A stretch of DNA of 64,000 nucleotides from Ifrita kowaldi (Eukaryota > Chordata > Aves > Passeriformes > Cinclosomatidae): the NCBI GenBank assembly GCA_013398055.1, contig VZRS01014563.1, positions 1 to 64,000 on the forward strand, read 5' to 3'. Positions 26,307 to 35,960 of this stretch are shown one piece after another; position 1 is the first letter of the stretch, and every line of letters starts with the position of its first letter. Both the position numbers and the translations under genes were made by a program. Under the pieces are notes generated by a model. The model saw nothing but the letters and a program-made list of their open reading frames with translations. It did no database searches and was not told where the DNA came from.

Positions 26307-26350
26307 GAGTTTATCATCAGTTTAATCTGAGTTTATCATCAGTTTAATCT
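26307..26350. repeat. perfect 22-bp tandem duplication
   Basis: Two identical, abutting copies of a 22-bp unit starting GAGTTTATCATCAG. The CAGTTTAATATGAAAC just before (26279) is a diverged copy of the CAGTTTAATCTGAAAT at the end (26340). Confidence 0.95.
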
Positions 26351-27239
26351 GAAATGTTTCAGTGAGGCACAAGCCATGTTTGCTAATACATGCCAAGGAG
26401 CTTTTTACCTTGTTACTCTAATGAAATATTCAATTAGAACAATCGTTTAGTTTAATTGAGCAGTTACCTGATAATCTGCACACGCTTAATGGGGTAAATG
26501 TGTGAGGCAAGTGCAAAAAAACCCCAACCCTTCAGTAAATTAAACTGATACAGCATTCAATGAACTAATGAGGTGCTGTGGGAGTTGCATTTCAATTAAA
26601 AATCTATGAGGATGTCAGGAACTTATGGAAGTTGTTTTTGAGTTTTGCCTGCTTTCCATGGAAGGGAGAATCAGTGAGAGGCTCCTTAAACACTCAACTG
26701 AGTTGGAAATGAAAGCTGGAAATATGTTTTAATGAAGACAGAACAGTTTCTCTCCTCCAACTGCATTTGGCAGCCCAAGTTTTTGACAACCTGCCTGGCC
26801 TCACCTACGCTCCACACGGATTTTCTGGATTTTCTCATCACACTTTATGAAAGGGCCAGCTGTGAGAATGACCAACATACGTCTCAATTCCTGCAGGCAC
26901 AGTAGAGCCAGGCTGCGTGGCTGAAGAAGCCATTAGGTTTATGGACTTTGAGAATGAATAACCCTGATATGCCTGCAATAAGCTGAGGGGATGGATCTTT
27001 AATGGTTTTCCAGATATGTTTAGAGTTATTCAGCAATTTGAAACTCCGGAGTTTGCAGCTGAAGTGGCCAGGAACAGATTTGATTGCCAGCCTTGCAGTG
27101 TCCCAGGGAGGATATAGATCATTTGTGGGAGTAACATGCTCCAAATGGGTTATTCGAAGAGAAGAAAAGCAATTAGGACAAGATGCAGCAAAGGGAGTGT
27201 CACTGGCAGGACTTCTGCCAGCCTGAACCCAAGATTTTT

Positions 27240-27400
27240 GGAGTTTTTTAGGCTCTTTCCTGATAATGTGACGGCTGCCGAACCAGACATCCCCTCTCCT
27301 TCATGATGGTCGGACAATGCTTTAATGCGTTGTAATTGCACGTCCTGATTTGTGATTACAAGAACATCATCCACAAAGGCTCTTTTTTTCTGCATTATTC
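27240..27400. promoter_or_regulatory. candidate conserved non-coding element
   Basis: Compact block with GTGACGGCTGCCG, GGTCGGACAATGC and TAATGCGTTGTAATTGC. At least six CpGs in AT-rich surroundings is unusual for decayed neutral vertebrate DNA. Confidence 0.3.
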
Positions 27401-28599
27401 ACAGGAACGTCCAAGGGGAGGCAGAACTTTTCGTGGGCTTTCTGTTCTCCTTATTTTGTAAACGGGGAAAAATGCACCGGTTTTGTTAGAATTTGTGATG
27501 TGGTGTTGGATGAGCTGAAAGAGCACCGAGAGCCAAAGGGCTCCTAATTCACTCCAGAGATCTGACAATCAGTGAACTCAGTTAACAAAGTCAGCAACAG
27601 AATATGTACCCCTGCACACGGGGGAGGCTTTGCTGAGAGAGAGGGGTGGCTGAGTAACCCAGAACTCAGGATTTTGATTGCTCTGGTGCTTCATTAGGAG
27701 GCAGATCCCTAGACAGCAGGGAAGTGCTATTCCTGTCTGGTCTCGTTGCCTTGGGGTGCTTCCAGACATCCAGCCTGTAAGTTTAGATTACAGGTTTGTC
27801 CCCGAAATAAAGTAGAATTAGTATTTTACAGGAATCTAATGAGGGACTTCCCACAAAAGGCTACAAATAGTGTTCTAAACCCTCAAAAAGATAGGGACAT
27901 CATTCCTTACTGGAGTAATTACCAGCTACAGGATTAATGAGCTTGAAATTTGCTGTTATTTTGTTAGGATCATTCTTGACAGATGGACCTGTGATTTAGC
28001 ATAGCACTTTCTTTTTCTTGTTATAAAAATAATACTTTTTAACACGAGGAAATTATTTGTCTACTCAATGTGTCAAAATATTCAGAAAGCTGCCCAGAAC
28101 AGGAGTTAACCAGACACCATCCAACGTGAGTTTTAAGGTAAATTACGTTGGTTGCTCTATAAATCACGCAGTGTTGTATTTCCATTTCTGCACTGGTTTA
28201 TCCTGTGGAGCACCTCAGCACGAGGGCTGGGGTTTGATGATGCAGCAGATAAGTTATAGGAGATACACAAAAGCTGTGCTTTTGGAGAGGATCGTTTGGG
28301 TCCCATCCCATGTTCTGTATGAGCCAATCTCCAAACCTGCTGAAACCAAAGCAAAAACTTGTGTTGTCTCGATGGCTGTTGAATCCATGTAACTTCCTGA
28401 AAATGGCTCAATCCCCTTCTTCTTCTGAAATCCATGGCAAAACCCCCAACCTCTTCATTATGGGTGTTGTTTTGGAGTCTGATTTTGAAGATTTGTTCAG
28501 CTTCCATGCAGAACAAATCCAGGAATGAATGAGAAGCTGATGCAGCCACCAACATCCCCTGGCCTGTGCTGCTCAAGGATTCAGGGTTGCGTCCCCTTG

Positions 28600-29240
28600 T
28601 AGTTTTTCATTAGCTTTACGAGTGCAGCTGCTTCTCTCAGCAATTTTTTAACGTCAGGTGGGCGTTTGCATCGTTGGGCTTAGAATCAACATTTAGTCTT
28701 TCTTAATACAATACAAGACAAAAGCAGAGTTTAAAATACCGATCAGTTTTTGGCATTGTCATGGTGGCAGAGTTAGAGATACCTGCAAGCAGCCTGTGAA
28801 AATAGGTGTACTGGAGGAGGCATAATTCTCTTTGATGGAGCGCTTATTGTAAAGCACAGACATTATCTGCATTGCAACCCTGTATGCTTTGGAGTTTTGC
28901 ATAATTTCCAGCAATCTCAGTGCTGGAGTTCTTCCCCATTACGTATTCCGCTGGTTAATTTATGAAGTGTGAGGAATAAAGCTGGTTAAAAATAAATTTA
29001 CTTTGGTGATACTTAATCTTTCTCCACAATACGTGCCGTAATTAACATATTAATCTGTAACAAATGCTAAAAGTTTCTTCCTAATCGCTTTGCCATACAT
29101 TTCATTTGACATTTCAGTTATATTTCACTGCCTTGCCCCGTGAGCAGAAAGCGATAAAAAAATTCAATGAAATTGGGCATATTCATACTAAGAATCCAAT
29201 TTTTGTGTAAGATTAGTTTGATTTTTTGTGAAAAGGCTCC
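28600..29240. promoter_or_regulatory. candidate conserved non-coding element
   Basis: Long unique AT-rich block with TTAACGTCAGG, TGGTTAATTTATG, GTAATTAACATATTAATC and GCGATAAAAAAATTC motifs. It is dense in homeodomain-like cores and free of recognisable repeats. Confidence 0.3.
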
Positions 29241-30569
29241 GTAGTTGGGAAGAACGTGACTTACATAAATAAAAATATCATTTGCTAAATGCCACAAGAA
29301 GGGGAGGGGGGATGGAATCAGAGATGATTATGTAACATTTTAGATGCACTCTGAGCCATCTCAGTATAAGTTAAGTGAAAAGCATTGCAGAGGCGCATTA
29401 AGTTGCATTTTTATGGGGAATAAAAAGCTTACAAACCACAAAACCTGCTGCACTCTGGAAATGAGTGCAGAAATCTGCTGGCACCACAGCCTGCCGTGGG
29501 TCAAACTCCTCTCTCAGCACAACAGCAGTGCTGGGTTTAACTTTGGGAGTAGTTGGAGGAACTTTAACAAGATTGATTGAGTGATTTGTTTTGTTAGGCT
29601 GGCAGCAATATTTCAGGTTTTAGTTTCTCCTTCCGCGCTGGGAATTAAATACGGCAGTACCGAGCTTAATCTGGAAGAGTTATGGAAGCGAGGTGATTAC
29701 AAAAGTGCCTTGTTTGGTTTCATCAGGGCTCTGTTGTATCAGCTCTTCCCTTTAATGGCTGAGAGCATTTTGGTAGACGAATTATTATTGTTTGTATTGG
29801 AGTAGCAGCTCAACGTGCCAGTCATGGGCAGTGCTCCACAGGGTTTGACGGAGTGACAAAGGATCACGAGCTGGGTCCTGCCTCAGGTGATTTATAATCC
29901 AATAAAAGAACACTAGAAACCTTTTGATAGAGTACTGAAATGGTATTATGGCATAATATTCAGCATGGTACACCTAACTACGAGAACTCGTTAATCTATT
30001 TGTTAATTTTGAATCAATTTCCCCAAAGCCTCTCTCAGAGACTTTTCAATTATTGCAAAAGGGAAAACCCCTTTTTTCCTGAGATTACAGGAGAATGTTT
30101 CATTAAATCAGAGCAACTGAGGAATAAGGTGGCAAATTCCCAGTGTTCCCACAAAAAGAAAGTCCAAAACTCTGGATTCTCAGCATTTCTGTACATCTTT
30201 GATTGTGTACTGGGAGCCACCCATCACTTTTTCATCAGTAAATGATCCACAATTAGAAGTTGTGATCCTTGCCAGAGCTTTGACCTGAGAACTGTAAATT
30301 ACAGCACAAGAAGAATTCGTTGTTTGTGGCCTCCTCTGTTTTCCTTTCCAGCATTTCTCCTGCCCTACTCAACTTTTACTCCTGTTGTATTTAGCTGTTG
30401 GAATTTTCCTGCCAAAATGAAGCCACCAACATTTGTCTTTTTAACAAATTTGATAAACTTTGGAGTATTTCTCTATTTTATTCATTCAATTGATATCCCT
30501 TTTCCCCCCAGAAGTATTTATTATTTACGTGGTGATTTTGCATCATTTTTACAGTTTATGCCCAGACAA

Positions 30570-30705
30570 GCCCTGGAAGCGTCCAAGGCCAGGTTGGACA
30601 GGGCTTGGAGCAGCGTGGGATGGTGAAAGGTGTCCCTGCCCATGGCAGGGGTGGCACTGGATGAGCTTTAAGGTCCCATCCAACCCAAACCAGTCTGTGA
30701 TCCCC
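30570..30705 (+). mobile_element. CR1 LINE 3' fragment
   Basis: The order CCCTGGAAGCGTCCAAGGCC, AGGTTGGACAGGGCTTGGAG, GGAAGGTGTCCC-like and AGGTCCCATCCAACCCAAAC is the standard avian CR1 3' end. It is the most complete of the four copies here. Short open frames that cross it are CR1 remnants. Confidence 0.9.
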
Positions 30706-30959
30706 TGAGGAGCTCTGTTTGCGGGCACCAGGTGAAGGTGGCACCTGGCTGTCACACGGTGCCACATCCTGGTGCACACCAAGCAGCATCTGCAGCACGA
30801 ATCCTCCTGCAACAGCTTCAAGAATCTGTGCTGCTGAGCAGGAATTATCAATCTCACTTAGTCTCACTGCATTTAAAATGTATGGCATCTCCTGCTCAAG
30901 GTGCCTTGCCAGAGATGGAAACCAGACAGTTTTGACATGATAGATTCCTGAAACATATC

Positions 30960-31752
30960 ACCATTTCTTGTCAGTTATTTATTCCCCACGCACTGACGCA
31001 TTAATTCTCTAATATTTTGTTCCAGCATTTTTCTGGGCACTGAAGTTAAATTGGCTCATCTCCAGCTGTCTGCGTCTTCCTTTCCACCTCTTTGTGAAGC
31101 TGGGTGTGATATTTGCCCTTCTCATCCTTCTGGGGCCTCCCCTCTGCTTTGAAAGCAAGGCTGCTTGTGAGAACTGAGCTAATCATCCCCTCTTGGCTCA
31201 GAGCTGCTGCTGTGGCATGGCTGGTGTTTGATTCAGCACTTCTCTGATATTAGCATTTGAGAGCAGGCAGGAGAAACTCTTTGCTCTCTTTTCCTAGTTA
31301 GTATTCAAGAAATGACTGGAGCAGAAGAGAGAGAGATGTCCAGGCTTAGCAGGATTATAATTAAAGAGAACAAAGAAGTTGAGAACAAAGGTGAAAAATA
31401 AAAGGGAGGGGTGAGAAAGAAAAGAAAAATAAAAGGCCTAAAGTGTCACAGAGTAGCAAGAAGTGGATCTCTTGATTTAAATCCTTGATGTGTTTTTAGG
31501 TCACTTTTAGCTTAAGGTCTTGCTGTTTCTCCTCCCCCTTCTTCTTTTTTTTTTTGGTCTTGAACAGAAAAAGGAAGTTTTACAGCACTAGGCTGCTAAA
31601 AAATACTACCATTGGGATTTCCCTCTGCCAGACCATCAAAACATGGTGCATATGCCCGTATACATGTGTATTTTATAAACAAATAAATATGTATATATAC
31701 ATCCTCACTCAGCAAAATTGATGGTTGCCTGTGATAGTTCTAAGCCTCCAAT
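30960..31752 (-). other. possible 3' UTR of the 31.8-kb candidate exon
   Basis: This is the continuation of the candidate terminal exon on the minus strand. It has no long open frame. It contains an AT-rich simple stretch (31645-31702), an A-rich segment read as T-rich on the minus strand, and a minus-strand AATAAA (plus TTTATT) near 30975, which I took as a possible left end. This assignment depends wholly on the exon call and is inference. Confidence 0.2.
31645..31702. repeat. imperfect TA/TG-rich stretch
   Basis: Alternating purine-pyrimidine DNA with GTATACATGTGTATTTTATA-like content, inside the possible minus-strand 3' UTR. Confidence 0.6.
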
Positions 31753-31837
31753 CTAGGTAGAAATAGCTTTTACTTGGAATCCTGGCTGTAGCTCACGGCA
31801 CATGAGATCCCAGCGGTCCTGAATTGTCATTTGGTCC
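31753..31837 (-). CDS. candidate last coding exon, minus strand, product unknown
   Basis: Read on the minus strand, a textbook acceptor precedes this block: a CTAAT-like branch point, a short T-rich tract (TTTTTCTTTCAG) and then the exon. One base completes the upstream codon, followed by 27 codons beginning DQMTIQDRWDLM and ending in FQVKAIST, then TAG. The peptide is mixed, polar and not low-complexity, and its codons look ordinary for a vertebrate gene. The DNA after the stop is T-rich with scattered AATAAA motifs on the minus strand (for example near 30975), as expected of a 3' UTR. I do not recognise the family. No upstream exon with matching phase could be fixed in the window, so chance remains possible. 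Confidence 0.35.
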
Positions 31838-34667
31838 CTGAAAGAAAAATTCATTAGAGCTCAGCACTGGACAGCTGGTCCAGCCCTTCCCTGGCAGGAT
31901 GTTATTACAAATCTCCTCTAATATTCTGGCCAACACACTCAGCATCAGCCTAGACACCAAAACTAGGGGTTGAAGTCCTCATCTCTGATGTGATATTTCT
32001 GTCTGTGATAACTCATTTGGCTCCCTGTGCTTCAAAGGAAAACTATTCTGTAACTGCTGTATTTGTAATCTGAGCAGTTCTAGACAATTCAACACTGAAA
32101 TTCTGCTTTGTTCTTACACTAAGAACACCAAACTGCCCATTTGGATGGATTTTGTTTTGGTTTTTACTTTTCAGCTTGGTGACTCATTTTCTAGGCAAGG
32201 TGAAATAAATAGTTGATGTTTCATGGATGGACTTGTTCTTCTAAAATATAGCAGCTTTTTTTTGTTCTTCAATAGTTGTTAAGAATACTAGAACCTTTTC
32301 CTGACTCCTCTTTTTTTTTTTCACTTACAGTACACTGCATTTATCAGTTGAAGGGCATTTTTTCACTATGGCTTACAGCGAATACGCTGCACACCTTCAA
32401 AAATCCCCATTAAAATAAAAATCCATCTTCAGATGAATTTTGAAAGAGGAGAGTAGTGTTAAAAAATCATCAACTTATTCCCTCATCTGTGGACTCCTCC
32501 TGGTTTCTGTTTGAATGCAAAGGGGTTAATTTAGTTATGTCAAGTGTTTCTGTTTTTCTCCTTAATGACATCACAGATGACTTTTCTGGAAGCGACATAA
32601 AGGGCATCTAAGGGCATATCCTCACTGATTTCCTTTTGAAATATGCCTCCTACACCTTCTAACAAGAGATATTCAGCTTTGGAGACCTGGGCTGGCTGCT
32701 CTGCTCTTGGGTTTGCAGGATGCTCCTGGTTTATCTGCAGAGACGTTTTTATCGTGCTCTGGACGTGCCCTTTTGTGGCTGGCAGGGCTGAACCCCACTG
32801 AAAGACCAGGAGTGGTTAGGGTGGGTTTTTGGGAAGGGTGGCTAATCTGAGGTGAGCACAGGGAGGAAAGATGGCATGCCAGGAGTCCCTGTGTGTTTTG
32901 GGGTGAGTTATCTGGGGGAAGGCACCCAGCAGAGCAGGCAGCAGGTCACACGTCACAGAAACGGAGCCTCAGACAGAAACAACCTGTGGGGGAGTTGTGC
33001 TGGAGTTTGTGACAGGGACTGCTCCTTCCTAGGAGAAAAGCAGAGCCGTGAAGTAGAAAATGCAGAGGTGGAAAGGCCAAACAAAAGGGCTGAGGGGCCT
33101 TGGGCTGATTCAGAGGAGGTCTGATACATATGCTGCGCTCTGCCTACACAGCAAATCTCTACCAGGGTTTACTTTGGGTTCCTTCTGCTTCCTGGGTCCC
33201 AGAAAGAGCTTTCCATTCAAATTTCCTGAGCTTTCTCCACCTCTGTGTACCTCTGTCACCTGTCCTTTATTGCTGAGTGCAGAGCCCAGCCTTGCTGAGC
33301 CACTGGCCTGGACGCTCTGCTTTGGATGTTCTGCCAAATCCCTCTGGCCAAAAGCAAGGCAGCGAATCATCCTGAGGATCAAAAAGGGGGCAGGTAAAGG
33401 GTTAATGACAGAATCTCACACCGGGGGCACAGATATGGGTGATAAGTTTGTGATCATAAAGACAAAAATACTCAAAGGAATGAGGTCTGGCATCGAATAA
33501 TGGGGTAGTGCCAAAGATTTTTATATAGCTGGAGGAACCCCTACCCTTGGGGGAAGTGCTGTAGTGTCTCCTGGGTGGAGACAGAAAATGGATAAAATTC
33601 TAATGTGATCTGGTTCAAAAAAAGAAAAAAAGATGAAACTTTGCCATTACACAGAACTGCAGTGAGAGCTGGGTGTCATCGAAGGCACCCAGGAATATCG
33701 TCATGTAACTCCTGGGAGGGAAGTAAAAACTCCATTATCCTACAGGATGTGTTTAGCAGCTGCTAAAATATGTACCAGCCGGTCAGAGATGGGTGTATCA
33801 AAGTATTGCCTGTGCTTTCAGGTGCTGTCTGCAGATTAGAGAGTTTGTGAGAAAGCTGCCCTCCTATCAAGAAAAACAAAACAAAAAGGAATCTAGAATA
33901 TAAAAGGCCAGCAAAGTGAGTGGGTAAGCTTTTAAGGAGAAGAGGTGCAAATTTATTGCCATGTCTGTGCACAGAGGTTGAAATGAGGGGGGAATAAAGC
34001 AACCAAACTCTGGAGCAGGAGCAGGAGTAACAAGAGACGGGGTGTCCTGTCCCAGGGCTGTGCTCTGAGCAGCACCTGTGCCACCCAGCAGCGTCATCGT
34101 GGGCTTTGGGCAAGTGAATTCTCCTCACACCCTGAATTCTCATCTCAAAGATGTCGCAAAAAAGCTCTCAGGCTGTCTGTGAGAACACTTTTACTTTGTT
34201 AGGACTTAAACCAGGGATGTCAGGGCTCTCTGAGGTTGTGAATCCCGCTAGGAGGAATGAGGACGCTCCACAGGGATTGCTACCAGGCAACCCTCAAGTG
34301 GAATCAGCCTCCAGAAACCAGCACAGCCCTGTCCAACCACACCAAACTGAGGGATGCTGGTCGTGTCAAAAACCAGCAGTCACTCGAAAAAGCAGAGGAG
34401 GATGAAATAATTGTGCAGGTGACAGAGAGTTCACGCGTGGTCCTTGAAGGATATTTTTAATATTGGGTATTTTAAGCACAGTTCCGCGTTATTTCTTTAT
34501 TTCTTTGCTGCTTCTGGAAAGCAAAGGCCCCTGGAACTCAGTAATTTGTCACGTGCGTGTTTATATTGAAGCTGGCCACAGATCTGTAGATTACTTCATG
34601 TAAGAGATGAGAGTGAAAATGGAGCAAGAGCAGAATTTTCTAAGTGGGAATTACATCAGCAGAGTGT

Positions 34668-34680
34668 TCTTACCTGTAGG
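34668..34680 (-). promoter_or_regulatory. abutting acceptor-donor site, minus strand
   Basis: The minus strand reads CTATTTCCTACAG followed by GTAAGAAC. If the 31.8-kb minus-strand exon is real, this would lie in its preceding intron, where a ratchet point is possible. Confidence 0.2.
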
Positions 34681-35261
34681 AAATAGGGGCTGTGTGGCAT
34701 TGAGAGGTGAAGGCAGGTGAGTATCCAGAGTAATTTGAAAAAATACTGATGTGGGGATTGTGGTGTCTAATCTATTTCGTCTTAGAGAAAGCTCTTAAAT
34801 GTGAAAAACCGATGTCTTTGGGGCAAATTCATATCGAACACAGATTGCTGTACCTCCAGTGTTCCAGACAAATGATGACATCCTCTATCAGCTGAGGAAT
34901 CTATCTAAAGTTGTACTGAAAGTAGCACCTGTAAAGAAAAATAAGACATCCTGGTGCAGAAACACCCCCAAAGCAAAGAGCTGTTATGATCAAATGTTTA
35001 GAAATTCAAACTTGCTGCCTAAGTGTAACTCATTAAAACAGTGATTAAAAACTTATTTCATAGATAATGTTGTAAGAGCCCACATTGATCTGAATTCCTA
35101 ATTTTGTGCATATATTGTTATCTTTTATCACATTAAAAGAACACTTTTATTAAATTGCATTAAAAATTAGAAAGCCCACATTAATTACCTTTTTTTTTTC
35201 TCCAGAATGATGAAATTATAGTCAATGTTACAAGTGACTGAAAAAATATATGTACACTCAC

Positions 35262-35329
35262 GCAGAAGCCCCAGTGCCACTGTACTGCGTTCTGCAATGT
35301 TAAAATTCTGCAAAAATTTTCTGGTCACA
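35262..35329 (-). other. weak candidate exon cluster, minus strand
   Basis: A good donor on the minus strand (GTGAGTGTAC, plus 35261 leftwards) follows a stretch with three successive TTTGCAG/ATTGCAG-type acceptors. The longest choice (35262-35329) is open in one frame (VTRKFLQNFNIAERSTVALG). Its end phase does not fit the 31.8-kb candidate's open frame. Possible exon or decoy sites. Confidence 0.12.
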
Positions 35330-35374
35330 CTGCAAAACTTTTAAAGTTGTTGCCTTTTCCACAAAATATCCGGT

Positions 35375-35960
35375 GTTCAAGGAAAAGCCATTTATCGTAG
35401 AAAACACATTGTATAACAAAGTTCCAATCTCTAATTAATACAGGAGATTTTCACTGTGTGCTGAATCCCAAATTTGGAATTATCAGCGAGAAAGGTAATT
35501 AAGGATAAAGCTGCTGGAGATAAGTAACTCTTCAGCCATCTTCTGGGCGACATATGAAAGCGTCTAAACACTCCTGCGAGCAATTAATCTTCTACAACTC
35601 GCACCATGTGCAGATTAAGAGCAGATCTAGTCCTGAGCTGCACAACACACGCTGAAATTTTGTTTTTGAACATGTAGCTGGCATCACATCTCGGGTTTTT
35701 ACCTCAGTGGGTCCTCCATGAAAGGTTGATTCTTGAGACAAGAGAAATAATATGTGCCGTTTAATTGTTTATTAGCACGAGAACGTCGCACGGTGGAAGC
35801 AACGATTGTTTATTGAAACAAGACCTTCAAGGGACTCTTTAATTATAAAACAGCTTGATATTTTAAAGGAAATGACAGCAACAACAGAAAGAACAATTTA
35901 CTGTGGGTAGCAGGTTGAGTATAGCTTGGGGCCTATTAATCAGTCATGCATAACAACTAT
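35375..35960. promoter_or_regulatory. candidate conserved non-coding element, CpG-retaining
   Basis: About 580 bp of unique DNA with at least a dozen CpGs scattered in AT-rich sequence (for example AACGTCGCACGG). Homeodomain cores (TCTAATTAATAC, AGGTAATTAAGG, GAGCAATTAATC) and SOX-like ATTGTTT/AACGATTG sites are present. There is no open frame or repeat. This is the strongest of the compositional candidates. Confidence 0.35.

Larger units (their letters stand above)
25172..30569. other. unique non-coding DNA with candidate regulatory blocks
   Basis: A 149-codon open frame on the minus strand (25325-25774) has no recognisable domain. The rest is AT-rich unique DNA and the blocks listed separately. 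Confidence 0.5.

Noticed and set aside
32323..32400. GTAAGTGAA donor on the minus strand
   Set aside because: Upstream acceptors are weak (GAAG) and the enclosed frames are broken.
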